Shown: positions 1 through 14,693, numbered from the stretch's first letter. The stretch is 64,000 nucleotides of DNA from Lithobates sylvaticus (GCA_028564925.1 CM053030.1:1926561-1990560), one strand, 5' to 3'. A program made the numbers and translations. The notes: generated by a model from the sequence alone, not told the origin.

Positions 1-3000
1 GGTCGGGGTGTGTCCGGAGATGATGAATGAGGTCGGGGCGTGTCCGGAGATGATGAATGAGGTCGGGGCGTGTCCGGAGAGGATGAATGAGATCGGGGTG
101 TGTCCGGAGAGGATGAATGAGGTCGGAGCGTGTCCGGAGATGATGAATGAGGTCGGGGTGTGTCCGGAGAGGATGAATGAGGTCGGGGCGTGTCCGGAGA
201 GGATGAATGAGGTCGGGCGTGTCCGGAGATGATGAATGAGGTCGGGGTGTGTCCGGAGAAGATGAATGAGGTCGGGGCGTGTCCGGAGATGATGAATGAG
301 GTCGGGGTGTGTCCGGAGATGATGAATGAGGTCGGGGCGTGTCCGGAGAGGATGAATGAGATCGGGGTGTGTCCGGAGAGGATGAATGAGGTCGGAGCGT
401 GTCCGGAGATGATGAATGAGGTCGGGGTGTGTCCGGAGAGGATGAATGAGGTCGGGGCGTGTCCGGAGAGGATGAATGAGGTCGGAGCGTGTCTGGAGAT
501 GATGAATGAGGTCGGGGTGTGTCCGGAGATGATGAATGAGGTCGGAGCGTGTCCGGAGATGATGAATGAGGTCGGGGCGTGTCCGGAGATGATGAATGAG
601 GTCGGGGCGTGTCCGGAGATGATGAATGAGGTCGGGGCGTGTCCGGAGATGATGAATGAGGTCGGGGCGTGTCCGGAGATGAGGAATGAGGTCGGGGTGT
701 GTCCGGAGAGGATGAATGACGTCGGAGCGTGTCCGGAGATGATGAATGAGGTCGGGGCGTGTCCGGAGATGATGAATGAGGTCGGGGTGTGTCCGGAGAG
801 GAGGAATGAGGTCGGGGCGTGTCCGGAGATGATGAATGAGGTCGGGCGTGTCCGGAGATGATGAATGAGGTCGGGGCGTGTCCGGAGATGATGAATGAGG
901 TCGGGGCGTGTCCGGAGAGGATGAATGAGATCGGGGTGTGTCCGGAGAGGATGAATGAGATCGGGGTGTGTCCGGAGAGGATGAATGAGGTCGGGGTGTG
1001 TCCGGAGATGATGAATGAGGTCGGGGCGTGTCCGGAGATGATGAATGAGGTCGGGGCGTGTCCGGAGAGGATGAATGAGATCGGGGCGTGTCCGGAGAGG
1101 ATGAATGAGGTCGGAGCGTGTCCGGAGATGATGAATGCGGTCGGGGCGTGTCCGGAGAGGATGAATGAGATCGGGGTGTGTCCGGAGAGGATGAATGAGA
1201 TCGGGGTGTGTCCGGAGAGGATGAATGAGGTCGGGGTGTGTCCGGAGATGATGAATGAGGTCGGGGCGTGTCCGGAGATGATGAATGAGGTCGGGGCGTG
1301 TCCGGAGAGGATGAATGAGATCGGGGCGTGTCCGGAGAGGATGAATGAGGTCGGCGCGTGTCCGGAGATGATGAATGAGGTCGGGGTGTGTCCGGAGATG
1401 ATGAATGAGGTCGGGCGTGTCCGGAGATGATGAATGAGATCGGGGTGTGTCCGGAGAGGATGAATGAGATCGGGGTGTGTCCGGAGAGGATGAATGAGGT
1501 CGGGGTGTGTCCGGAGATGATGAATGAGGTCGGGGCGTGTCCGGAGATGATGAATGAGGTCGGGCGTGTCCGGAGAGGATGAATGAGATCGGGGCGTGTC
1601 CGGAGAGGATGAATGAGGTTGGGGTGTGTCCGGAGATGATGAATGAGGTCGGGGTGTGTCCGGAGAGGATGAATGAGGTCGGGGTGTGTCCGGAGATGAT
1701 GAATGAGGTCGGGGCGTGTCCGGAGATGATGAATGAGGTCGGGGCGTGTCCGGAGAGGATGAATGAGGTCGGGGTGTGTCCGGAGATGATGAATGAGGTC
1801 GGAACGTTTCCGGAGAGGATGAATGAGGTCTGGGTGTGTCCGGAGATGATGAATGAGGTCTGGGCGTGTCCGGAGATGAGGAATGAGGTCGGGGTGTGTC
1901 CGGAGATGAGGAATGAGGTCGGAGTGTGTCCGGAGATGAGGAATGAGGTCGGGGTGTGTCCGGAGATGATGAATGAGGTCGGGGTGTGTCCGGAGATGAT
2001 GAATGAGATTGGGGTGTGTCCGGAGAGGATGAATGAGATCGGGGTGTGTCCGTTGATGAGGAATGAGGTCGGAGTGTGTCCGGAGATGAGGAATGAGGTC
2101 GGGGCGTGTCCGGAGATGAAGAATGAGGTCGGGGCGTGTCCGGAGATGAGGAATGAGGTCGGGGCGTGTCCGGAGAGGATGAATGAGGTCGGGGTGTGTC
2201 CGGAGATGATGAATGAGGTCGGGGGGTGTCCGGAGATGATGAATGAGGTCGGGGCGTGTCCGGAGATGATGAATGAGGTCGGGGCGTGTCCGGAGAGGAT
2301 GAATGAGATCGGGGTGTGTCCGGAGATGATGAATGAGGTCGGGGCGTGTCCGGAGAGGATGAATGAGATCGGGGTGTGTCCGGAGATGATGAATGAGGTC
2401 GGGGCGTGTCCGGAGATGATGAATGAGGTCGGGGCGTGTCCGGAGATGAGGAATGAGGTCGGGGCGTGTCCGGAGAGGATGAATGAGGTCGGGGTGTGTC
2501 CGGAGATGATGAATGAGGTCGGGGCGTGTCCGGAGATGATGAATGAGGTCGGGGCGTGTCCGGAGATGATGAATGAGGTCGGGGCGTGTCCGGAGAGGAT
2601 GAATGAGATCGGGGTGTGTCCGGAGATGATGAATGAGGTCGGGGCGTGTCCGGAGAGGATGAATGAGATCGGGGAGTGTCCGGAGATGATGAATGAGGTC
2701 GGGGCGTGTCCGGAGATGAGGAATGAGGTCGGGGCGTGTCCGGAGATGAGGAATGAGGTCGGGGCGTGTCCGGAGATGATGAATGAGGTCGGGGAGTGTC
2801 CGGAGATGATGAATGAGGTCGGGGTGTGTCCGGAGAGGATGAATGAGGTCGGAGAGTGTCCGGAGATGATGAATGAGGTCGGGGTGTGTCCGGAGAGGAT
2901 GAATGAGGTCGGGGTGTGTCCGGAGATGATGAATGAGGTCGGGGCGTGTCCGGAGATGATGAATGAGATCGGGGCGTGTCCGGAGATGATGAATGAGGTC

Positions 3001-6000
3001 GGGGCGTGTCCGGAGATGATGAATGAGGTCGGGGCGTGTCCGGAGATGATGAATGAGGTCGGGGCGTGTCCGGAGATGATGAATGAGGTCGGGGCGTGTC
3101 CGGAGATGATGAATGAGATCGGGGTGTGTCCGGAGAGGATGAATGAGATCGGGGTGTGTCCGTAGAGGATGAATGAGGTCGGGGTGTGTCCGGAGATGAT
3201 GAATGAGGTCGGGGTGTGTCCGGAGAGGATGAATGAGGTCGGGGTGTGTCCGGAGATGATGAATGAGGTCGGGGCGTGTCCGGAGAGGATGAATGAGATC
3301 GGGGTGTGTCCGGAGAGGATGAATGAGATCGGGGTGTGTCCGGAGAGGATGAATGAGGTCGGGTGTGTCCGGAGATGATGAATGAGGTCGGGGCGTGTCC
3401 GGAGAGGATGAATGAGCTCGGGGTGTGTCCGGAGAGGATGAATGAGGTCGGAGCGTGTCCGGAGATGATGAATGAGGTCAGGGCGTGTCCGGAGATGATG
3501 AATGAGGTCGGGGCGTGTCCGGAGATGATGAATGAGGTCGGGGCGTGTCCGGAGATGATGAATGAGGTCGGGGCGTGTCCGGAGATGATGAATGAGGTCG
3601 GGTGTGTCCGGAGATGATGAATGAGGTCGGGGCGTGTCCGGAGATGATGAATGAGGTCGGGGCGTGTCCGGAGATGATGAATGAGGTCGGGGCGTGTCCG
3701 GAGAGGATGAATGAGATCGGGGTGTGTCCGGAGAGGATGAATGAGGTCGGAGCGTGTCCGGAGATGATGAATGAGGTCGGGGTGTGTCCGGAGAGGATGA
3801 ATGAGGTCGGGGTGTGTCCGGAGAGGATGAATGAGGTCGGGGCGTGTCCGGAGAGGATGAATGAGGTGGGGGTGTGTCCGGAGATGATGAATGAGGTCGG
3901 GGTGTGTCCGGAGAAGATGAATGAGGTCGGGGTGTGTCCGGAGATGATGAATGAGGTTGGGTGTGTCCGGAGATGATGAATGAGGTCGGGGTGTGTCCGG
4001 AGAAGATGAATGAGGTCGGGTGTGTCCGGAGATGATGAATCAGGTCGGGGCGTGTCCGGAGATGATGAATGAGGTCGGGGTGTGTCCGGAGATGATGAAT
4101 GAGGTCGGGGTGTGTCCGGAGATGAAGAATGAGGTCGGGGTGTGTCCGGAGATGATGAATGAGGTCGGAGCGTGTCCGGAGATGATGAATGAGGTCGGAG
4201 CGTGTCCGGAGATGATGAATGAGGTCGGGGTGTGTCCGGAGATGATGAATGAGGTCGGGGCGTGTTCGGAGATGATGAATGAGGTCGGAGCGTGTTCGGA
4301 GATGATGAATGAGGTCGGAGCGTGTTCGGAGATGATGAATGAGGTCGGGGCGTGTCCGGAGATGAGGAATGAGGTCGGGGTGTGTCCGGAGAGGATGAAT
4401 GAGGTCGGGGCGTGTCCGGAGATGATGAATGAGGTCGGGGTGTGTCCGGAGATGATTAATGAGGTCGGGGCGTGTCCGGAGATGATGAATGAGGTCGGGG
4501 CGTGTCCGGAGAGGATGAATGAGATCGGGGCGTGTCCGGAGAGGATGAATGAGGTCGGAGCGTGTCCGGAGATGATGAATGAGGTCGGGGTGTGTCCGGA
4601 GAGGATGAATGAGGTCGGGGCGTGTCCGGAGAGGATGAATGAGGTCGGGGCGTGTCCGGAGATGATGAATGAGGTCGGGGTGTGTCCGGAGAAGATGAAT
4701 GAGGTCGGGGCGTGTCCGGAGATGATGAATGAGGTCGGGGTGTGTCCGGAGATGATGAATGAGGTCGGGGCGTGTCCGGAGAGGATGAATGAGATCGGGG
4801 TGTGTCCGGAGAGGATGAATGAGGTCGGAGCGTGTCCGGAGATGATGAATGAGGTCGGGGTGTGTCCGGAGAGGATGAATGAGGTCGGGGCGTGTCCGGA
4901 GAGGATGAATGAGGTCGGGGCGTGTCCGGAGATGATGAATGAGGTCGGGGTGTGTCCGGAGAAGATGAATGAGGTCGGGGTGTGTCCGGAGAGGATGAAT
5001 GAGGTCGGGGTGTGTCCGGAGATGATGAATGAGGTCGGGGTGTGTCCGGAGATGATGAATGAGGTCGGGGGGTGTCCGGAGATGATGAATGAGGTCGGTG
5101 TGTGTCCGGAGATGATGAATGAGTTCGGGGTGTGTCCGGAGATGATGAATGAGGTCGGGGTGTGTCCGGAGAGGATGAATGAGGTCGGGGCGTGTCCGGA
5201 GATGATGAATGAGGTCGGGGCGTGTCCGGAGAGGATGAATGAGGTTGGGGTGTGTCCGGAGATGATGAATGAGGTCGGGGTGTGTCCGGAGAAGATGAAT
5301 GAGGTCGGGGTGTGTCCGGAGATGATGAATCAGGTCGGGGCGTGTCCGGAGATGATGAATGAGGTCGGGGAGTGTCCGGAGATGATGAATGAGGTCGGGT
5401 GTGTCCGGAGATGATGAATGAGGTCGGGGTGTGTCCGGAGATGATGAATGAGGTCGGTGCGTGTCCGGAGATGATGAATGAGGTCGGTGTGTGTCCGGAG
5501 ATGATGAATGAGGTCGGAGCGTGTTCGGAGATGATGAATGAGGTCGGAGCGTGTTCGGAGATGATGAATGAGGTCGGAGCGTGTTCGGAGATGATGAATG
5601 AGGTCGGAGCGTGTTCGGAGATGATGAATGAGGTCGGGGCGTGTCCGGAGATGAGGAATGAGGTCGGGGTGTGTCCGGAGAGGATGAATGAGGTCGGGCG
5701 TGTCCGGAGATGATGAATGAGGTCGGGGTGTGTCCGGAGATGATGAATGAGGTCGGGGCGTGTCCGGAGATGATGAATGAGGTCGGGGCGTGTCCGGAGA
5801 GGATGAATGAGATCGGGGTGTGTCCGGAGAGGATGAATGAGGTCGGGGAGTGTCCGGAGATGATGAATGAGGTCGGGGAGTGTCCGGAGAGGATGAATGA
5901 GGTCGGGGCGTGTCCGGAGAGGATGAATGAGGTCGGGGCGTGTCCGGAGATGATGAATGAGGTCGGGGTGTGTCCGGAGAAGATGAATGAGGTCGGGGCG

Positions 6001-9000
6001 TGTCCGGAGATGATGAATGAGGTCGGGGCGTGTCCGGAGATGATGAATGAGGTCGGGGCGTGTCCGGAGAGGATGAATGAGATCGGGGTGTGTCCGGAGA
6101 GGATGAATGAGGTCGGAGCGTGTCCGGAGATGATGAATGAGGTCGGGGTGTGTCCGGAGAGGATGAATGAGGTCGGGCGTGTCCGGAGAGGATGAATGAG
6201 GTCGGAGCGTGTCTGGAGATGATGAATGAGGTCGGGTGTGTCCGGAGATGATGAATGAGGTCGGAGCGTGTCCGGAGATGATGAATGAGGTCGGGGCGTG
6301 TCCGGAGATGATGAATGAGGTCGGGGCGTGTCCGGAGATGAGGAAGGAGGTCGGGGCGTGTCCGGAGATGATGAATGAGGTCGGGGCGTGTCCGGAGATG
6401 AGGAATGAGGTCGGGGTGTGTCCGGAGAGGATGAATGACGTCGGAGCGTGTCCGGAGATGATGAATGAGGTCGGGGCGTGTCCGGAGATGATGAATGAGG
6501 TCGGGGTGTGTCCGGAGAGGAGGAATGAGGTCGGGGCGTGTCCGGAGATGATGAATGAGGTCGGGGCGTGTCCGGAGATGATGAATGAGGTCGGGGCGTG
6601 TCCGGAGATGATGAATGAGGTCGGGGCGTGTCCGGAGAGGATGAATGAGATCGGGGTGTGTCCGGAGAGGATGAATGAGGTCGGAGCGTGTCCGGAGATG
6701 ATGAATGAGGTCGGGGTGTGTCCGGAGATGATGAATGAGGTCGGGGTGTGTCCGGAGATGATGAATGAGGTCGGGGCGTGTCCGGAGATGATGAATGAGG
6801 TCGGGGCGTGTCCGGAGAGGATGAATGAGATCGGGGCGTGTCCGGAGAGGATGAATGAGATCGGGGTGTGTCCGGAGAGGATGAATGAGGTCGGGGTGTG
6901 TCCGGAGATGATGAATGAGGTCGGGGCGTGTCCGGAGATGATGAATGAGGTCGGGGCGTGTCCGGAGAGGATGAATGAGATCGGGGCGTGTCCGGAGAGG
7001 ATGAATGAGGTCGGAGCGTGTCCGGAGATGATGAATGAGGTCGGGGCGTGTCCGGAGAGGATGAATGAGATCGGGGTGTGTCCGGAGAGGATGAATGAGA
7101 TCGGGGTGTGTCCGGAGAGGATGAATGAGGTCGGGGTGTGTCCGGAGATGATGAATGAGGTCGGGGCGTGTCCGGAGATGATGAATGAGGTCGGGGCGTG
7201 TCCGGAGAGGATGAATGAGATCGGGGCGTGTCCGGAGAGGATGAATGAGGTCGGAGCGTGTCCGGAGATGATGAATGAGGTCGGGGTGTGTCCGGAGATG
7301 ATGAATGAGGTCGGGGCGTGTCCGGAGATGATGAATGAGATCGGGGTGTGTCCGGAGAGGATGAATGAGATCGGGGTGTGTCCGGAGAGGATGAATGAGG
7401 TCGGGGTGTGTCCGGAGATGATGAATGAGGTCGGGGCGTGTCCGGAGATGATGAATGAGGTCGGGGCGTGTCCGGAGAGGATGAATGAGATCGGGGCGTG
7501 TCCGGAGAGGATGAATGAGGTTGGGGTGTGTCCGGAGATGATGAATGAGGTCGGGGTGTGTCCGGAGAGGATGAATGAGGTCGGGGTGTGTCCGGAGATG
7601 ATGAATGAGGTCGGGGCGTGTCCGGAGATGATGAATGAGGTCGGGGCGTGTCCGGAGAGGATGAATGAGGTCGGGGTGTGTCCGGAGATGATGAATGAGG
7701 TCGGAACGTTTCCGGAGAGGATGAATGAGGTCTGGGTGTGTCCGGAGATGATGAATGAGGTCTGGGCGTGTCCGGAGATGAGGAATGAGGTCGGGGAGTG
7801 TCCGGAGAGGATGAATGAGGTCGGAGTGTGTCCGGAGATGAGGAATGAGGTCGGGGTGTGTCCGGAGATGATGAATGAGGTCGGGGGGGGGGGGGGGGGG
7901 GGTGTGTCCGGAGATGATGAATGAGATCGGGGTGTGTCCGGAGAGGATGAATGAGATCGGAGTGTGTCCGTTGATGAGGAATGAGGTCGGAGTGTGTCCG
8001 GAGATGACGAATGAGGTCGGGGCGTGTCCGGAGATGATGAATTAGGTCGGGGCGTGTCCGGAGATGAGGAATGAGGTCGGGGCGTGTCCGGAGAGGATGA
8101 ATGAGGTCGGGTGTGTCCGGAGATGATGAATGAGGTCGGGCGTGTCCGGAGATGATGAATGAGGTCGGGGCGTGTCCGGAGATGATGAATGAGGTCGGGC
8201 GTGTCCGGAGAGGATGAATGAGATCGGGGTGTGTCCGGAGATGATGAATGAGGTCGGGGCGTGTCCGGAGAGGATGAATGAGATCGGGGTGTGTCCGGAG
8301 ATGATGAATGAGGTCGGGGCGTGTCCGGAGATGATGAATGAGGTCGGGGCGTGTCCGGAGATGATGAATGAGGTCGGAGCGTGTCCGGAGATGAGGAATG
8401 AGGTCGGGGCGTGTCCGGAGAGGATGAATGAGGTCGGGGTGTGTCCGGAGATGATGAATGAGGTCGGGGCGTGTCCGGAGAGGATGAATGAGATCGGGGT
8501 GTGTCCGGAGAGGATGAATGAGGTCGGAGCGTGTCCGGAGATGATGAATGAGGTCGGGGTGTGTCCGGAGAGGATGAATGACGTCGGGGCGTGTCCGGAG
8601 AGGATGAATGAGGTCGGGGCGTGTCCGGAGATGATGAATGAGGTCGGGGTGTGTCCGGAGAAGATGAATGAGGTCGGGGCGTGTCCGGAGATGATGAATG
8701 ATGTCGGGGCGTGTCCGGAGATGATGAATGAGGTCGGGGCGTGTCCGGAGAGGATGAATGAGATCGGGGTGTGTCCGGAGAGGATGAATGAGGTCGGAGC
8801 GTGTCCGGAGATGATGAATGAGGTCGGGGTGTGTCCGGAGAGGATGAATGAGGTCGGGGCGTGTCCGGAGAGGATGAATGAGGTCGGAGCGTGTCTGGAG
8901 ATGATGAATGAGGTCGGGTGTGTCCGGAGATGATGAATGAGGTCGGAGCGTGTCCGGAGATGATGAATGAGGTCGGGGCGTGTCCGGAGATGATGAATGA

Positions 9001-12000
9001 GGTCGGGGCGTGTCCGGAGATGATGAATGAGGTCGGGCGTGTCCGGAGATGATGAATGAGGTCGGGGCGTGTCCGGAGATGAGGAATGAGGTCGGGGTGT
9101 GTCCGGAGAGGATGAATGACGTCGGAGCGTGTCCGGAGATGATGAATGAGGTCGGGGCGTGTCCGGAGATGATGAATGAGGTCGGGGTGTGTCCGGAGAG
9201 GAGGAATGAGGTCGGGGCGTGTCCGGAGATGATGAATGAGGTCGGGGCGTGTCCGGAGATGATGAATGAGGTCGGGGCGTGTCCGGAGATGATGAATGAG
9301 GTCGGGGCGTGTCCGGAGAGGATGAATGAGATCGGGGTGTGTCCGGAGAGGATGAATGAGGTCGGAGCGTGTCCGGAGATGATGAATGAGGTCGGGGTGT
9401 GTCCGGAGATGATGAATGAGGTCGGGGTGTGTCCGGAGATGATGAATGAGGTCGGGGCGTGTCCGGAGATGATGAATGAGGTCGGGGCGTGTCCGGAGAG
9501 GATGAATGAGATCGGGGTGTGTCCGGAGAGGATGAATGAGATCGGGGTGTGTCCGGAGAGGATGAATGAGGTCGGGGTGTGTCCGGAGATGATGAATGAG
9601 GTCGGGCGTGTCCGGAGATGATGAATGAGGTCGGGGCGTGTCCGGAGAGGATGAATGAGATCGGGGCGTGTCCGGAGAGGATGAATGAGGTCGGAGCGTG
9701 TCCGGAGATGATGAATGAGGTCGGGGCGTGTCCGGAGAGGATGAATGAGATCGGGGTGTGTCCGGAGAGGATGAATGAGATCGGGGTGTGTCCGGAGAGG
9801 ATGAATGAGGTCGGGTGTGTCCGGAGATGATGAATGAGGTCGGGGCGTGTCCGGAGATGATGAATGAGGTCGGGGCGTGTCCGGAGAGGATGAATGAGAT
9901 CGGGGCGTGTCCGGAGAGGATGAATGAGGTCGGAGCGTGTCCGGAGATGATGAATGAGGTCGGGGTGTGTCCGGAGATGATGAATGAGGTCGGGGCGTGT
10001 CCGGAGATGATGAATGAGATCGGGGTGTGTCCGGAGAGGATGAATGAGATCGGGGGGTGTCCGGAGAGGATGAATGAGGTCGGGTGTGTCCGGAGATGAT
10101 GAATGAGGTCGGGGCGTGTCCGGAGATGATGAATGAGGTCGGGGCGTGTCCGGAGAGGATGAATGAGATCGGGGCGTGTCCGGAGAGGATGAATGAGGTT
10201 GGGGTGTGTCCGGAGATGATGAATGAGGTCGGGGTGTGTCCGGAGAGGATGAATGAGGTCGGGGTGTGTCCGGAGATGATGAATGAGGTCGGGGCGTGTC
10301 CGGAGATGATGAATGAGGTCGGGGCGTGTCCGGAGAGGATGAATGAGGTCGGGGTGTGTCCGGAGATGATGAATGAGGTCGGAACGTTTCCGGAGAGGAT
10401 GAATGAGGTCTGGGTGTGTCCGGAGATGATGAATGAGGTCTGGGCGTGTCCGGAGATGAGGAATGAGGTCGGGGTGTGTCCGGAGATGAGGAATGAGGTC
10501 GGAGTGTGTCCGGAGATGAGGAATGAGGTCGGGGTGTGTCCGGAGATGATGAATGAGGTCGGGTGTGTCCGGAGATGATGAATGAGATCGGGGTGTGTCC
10601 GGAGAGGATGAATGAGATCGGAGTGTGTCCGTTGATGAGGAATGAGGTCGGAGTGTGTCCGGAGATGACGAATGAGGTCGGGGCGTGTCCGGAGATGATG
10701 AATGAGGTCGGGGCGTGTCCGGAGATGAGGAATGAGGTCGGGGCGTGACCGGAGAGGATGAATGAGGTCGGGGTGTGTCCGGAGATGATGAATGAGGTCG
10801 GGCGTGTCCGGAGATGATGAATGAGGTCGGGGCGTGTCCGGAGATGATGAATGAGGTCGGGGCGTGTCCGGAGAGGATGAATGAGATCGGGGTGTGTCCG
10901 GAGATGATGAATGAGGTCGGGGCGTGTCCGGAGAGGATGAATGAGATCGGGGTGTGTCCGGAGATGATGAATGATGTCGGGGCGTGTCCGGAGATGATGA
11001 ATGAGGTCGGGGCGTGTCCGGAGATGAGGAATGAGGTCGGGGCGTGTCCGGAGAGGATGAATGAGGTCGGGTGTGTCCGGAGATGATGAATGAGGTCGGG
11101 GCGTGTCCGGAGAGGATGAATGAGGTCGGGGCGTGTCCGGAGATGATGAATGAGGTCGGGGCGTGTCCGGAGAGGATGAATGAGATCGGGGTGTGTCCGG
11201 AGATGATGAATGAGGTCGGGGCGTGTCCGGAGAGGATGAATGAGATCGGGGTGTGTCCGGAGATGATGAATGAGGTCGGGGCGTGTCCGGAGATGAGGAA
11301 TGAGGTCGGGGCGTGTCCGGAGATGAGGAATGAGGTCGGGGCGTGTCCGGAGATGATGAATGAGGTCGGGGAGTGTCCGGAGATGATGAATGAGGTCGGG
11401 GTGTGTCCGGAGAGGATGAATGAGGTCGGTGCGTGTCCGGAGATGATGAATGAGGTCGGGGTGTGTCCGGAGAGGATGAATGAGGTCGGGTGTGTCCGGA
11501 GATGATGAATGAGGTCGGGGCGTGTCCGGAGATGATGAATGAGATCGGGGCGTGTCCGGAGATGATGAATGAGGTCGGGGCGTGTCCGGAGATGATGAAT
11601 GAGGTCGGGGCGTGTCCGGAGATGATGAATGAGGTCGGGGTGTGTCCGGAGATGATGAATGAGGTCGGGGCGTGTCCGGAGATGATGAATGAGATCGGGG
11701 TGTGTCCGGAGAGGATGAATGAGATTGGGGTGTGTCCGGAGAGGATGAATGAGGTCGGGGTGTGTCCGGAGATGATGAATGAGGTCGGGTGTGTCCGGAG
11801 AGGATGAATGAGGTCGGGGTGTGTCCGGAGAGGATGAATGAGATCGGGGTGTGTCCGGAGAGGATGAATGAGATCGGGGTGTGTCCGGAGAGGATGAATG
11901 AGGTCGGGGTGTGTCCGGAGATGATGAATGAGGTCGGGGCGTGTCCGGAGATGATGAATGAGGTCGGGCGTGTCCGGAGAGGATGAATGAGGTCGGGGTG

Positions 12001-14655
12001 TGTCCGGAGATGATGAATGAGGTCGGAACGTTTCCGGAGAGGATGAATGAGGTCGGGGTGTGTCCGGAGATGATGAATGAGGTCGGGGTGTGTCCGGAGA
12101 TGATGAATGAGGTCGGGGTGTGTCCGGAGATGATGAATGAGGTCGGGGTGTGTCCGGAGATGATGAATGAGGTCGGGGCGTGTCCGGAGATGATGAATGA
12201 GGTCGGGGTGTGTCCGGAGAGGATGAATGAGGTCTGGGTGTGTCCGGAGATGAGGAATGAGGTTGGGGTGTGTCCGGAGATGAGGAATGAGGTCTGGGTG
12301 TGTCCGGAGATGATGAATGAGGTCTGGGTGTGTCCGGAGATGATGAATGAGGTCTGGGTGTGTCCGGAGATGATGAATGAGGTCGGAGTGTGTCCGGAGA
12401 TGAGGAATGAGGTCGGAGTGTGTCCGGAGATGATGAATGAGGTCGGGGCGTGTCCGGAGAGGATGAATGAGGTCGGGGTGTGTCCGGAGATGATGAATGA
12501 GGTCGGGGCGTGTCCGGAGATGATGAATGAGATCGGGGCGTGTCCGGAGAGGATGAATGAGGTCGGGGCGTGTCCGGAGAGGATGAATGAGGTCGGGGCG
12601 TGTCCGGAGAGGATGAATGAGGTCGGGGTGTCCGGAGAGGATGAATGAGGTCGGGGCGTGTCCGGAGATGATGAATGAGGTCGGGGTGTGTCCGGAGAGG
12701 ATGAATGAGATCGGGGTGTGTCCGGAGAGGATGAATGAGGTCGGAGCGTGTCCGGAGAGGATGAATGAGATCGGGGTGTGTCCGGAGATGATGAATGAGG
12801 TCGGAGTGTGTCCGGAGATGAGGAATGAGGTCGGAGCGTGTCCGGAGAGGATGAATGAGGTCGGAGCGTGTCCGGAGATGATGAATGAGGTCGGGTGTGT
12901 CCGGAGATGATGAATGAGGTCGGGGCGTGTCCGGAGATGATGAATGAGATCGGGGTGTGTCCGGAGAGGATGAATGAGATCGGGGTGTGTCCGGAGAGGA
13001 TGAATGAGGTCGGGGTGTGTCCGGAGATGATGAATGAGGTCGGGGCGTGTCCGGAGATGATGAATGAGGTCGGGGCGTGTCCGGAGAGGATGAATGAGGT
13101 CGGGGCGTGTCCGGAGAGGATGAATGAGATCGGTGTGTGTCCGGAGAGGATGAATGAGGTCGGGGTGTGTCCGGAGAGGATGAATGAGATCGGAGTGTGT
13201 CCGGAGATGATGAATGAGGTCGGGGTGTGTCCGGAGATGATGAATGAGGTCGGGGCGTGTCCGGAGATGATGAATGAGATCGGGGTGTGTCCGGAGAGGA
13301 AGAATGAGATCGGGGTGTGTCCGGAGAGGATGAATGAGGTCGGGTGTGTCCGGAGATGATGAATGAGGTCGGGGTGTGTCCGGAGATGATGAATGAGGTC
13401 GGAGTGTGTCCGGAGATGAGGAATGAGGTCGGAGCGTGTCCGGAGAGGATGAATGAGGTCGGAGCGTGTCCGGAGATGATGAATGAGGTCGGGGTGTGTC
13501 CGTAGATGATGAATGAGGTCGGGGCGTGTCCGGAGATGATGAATGAGATCGGGGTGTGTCCGGAGAGGATGAATGAGATCGGGGTGTGTCCGGAGAGGAT
13601 GAATGAGGTCGGGGTGTGTCCGGAGATGATGAATGAGGTCGGGGCGTGTCCGGAGAGGATGAATGAGGTCGGGGCGTGTCCGGAGAGGATGAATGAGGTC
13701 GGGGCGTGTCCGGAGATGATGAATGAGGTCGGGGCGTGTCCGGAGAGGATGAATGAGGTCGGGTCGTGTCCGGAGATGATGAATGAGGTCGGAACGTTTC
13801 CGGAGAGGATGAATGAGGTCGGGGTTTGTCCGGAGAGGATGAATGAGGTCTGGGCGTGTCCGGAGATGATGAATGAGGTCGGGGCGTGTCCGGAGATGAG
13901 GAATGAGGTCGGGGTGTGTCCGGAGATGAGGAATGAGGTCGGGGTGTGTCCGGAGATGATGAATGAGGTCGGGGTGTGTCCGGAGATGATGAATGAGGTC
14001 GGAGTGTGTCCGGAGATGATGAATGAGGTCGGGGTGTGTCCGGAGATGATGAATGAGGTCGGGGCGTGTCCGGAGAGGATGAATGAGGTCGGGGTGTGTC
14101 CGTAGATGATGAATGAGGTCGGGGTGTGTCCGGAGATGATGAATGAGGTCGGGGCGTGTCCGGAGATGATGAATGAGGTCGGGGTGTGTCCGGAGAGGAT
14201 GAATGAGATCGGAGTGTGTCCGGAGATGATGAATGAGGTCGGGGTGTGTCCGTAGATGATGAATGAGGTCGGGGCGTGTCCGGAGATGATGAATGAGATC
14301 GGAGTGTGTCCGGAGATGAGGAATGAGATCGGGGTGTGTCCGGAGATGATGAATGAGGTCGGGGTGTGTCCGGAGATGATGAATGAGGTCGGGGTGTGTC
14401 CGGAGATGATGAATGAGGTCGGGGTGTGTCCGGAGATGATGAATGAGGTCGGGTGTGTCCGGAGATGATGAATGCGGTCGGGGTGTGTCCGGAGAGGATG
14501 AATGAGATCGGGGTGTGTCCGGAGATGATGAATGAGGTCGGGGCGTGTCCGGAGAGGATGAATGAGATCGGGGCGTGTCCGGAGAGGATGAATGAGATCG
14601 GGGCGTGTCCGGAGATGATGAATGAGGTCGGGGCGTGTCCGGAGATGATGAATGA
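1..14655. repeat. 30-bp GC-rich minisatellite, about 488 units, upstream CDK5 intron
   Basis: Head-to-tail units of 30 bp run from the first base to 14655, so the true array is longer than the window shows. Each unit carries the core GTCCGGAGATGATGAATGA with frequent GAT/GAG and GCG/GTG variants, and a second block GGTCGGGG. A minority of units are 29 bp (one G fewer), and these reset the reading frame. Each unit has about three CpGs and most have one CCGG. Shared rare variants recur at fixed offsets, showing block duplication inside the array. The array ends 38 bp before a CDK5 exon on the same strand, so it lies in the intron upstream of that exon. The long open frames are a by-product of a stop-free unit divisible by three. 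Confidence 0.97.
7883..7902. repeat. G20 homopolymer inside the 30-bp array
   Basis: One unit has its GGGG block expanded to about twenty G. It is the only such run in the array. It may be real slippage or a consensus error. Confidence 0.8.
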
Positions 14656-14693
14656 AGTCCAGGAAAACCTTTCTTCCTCTTGCCTCTTCTCAG

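Noticed and set aside
8-14468. Long open frames (up to 562 codons) with [10 protein letters not shown] repeats in the 30-bp array
   Set aside because: The unit has no stop and is divisible by three; 29-bp units reset the frame repeatedly, there are no splice sites or unique domains, and it lies in a CDK5 intron.
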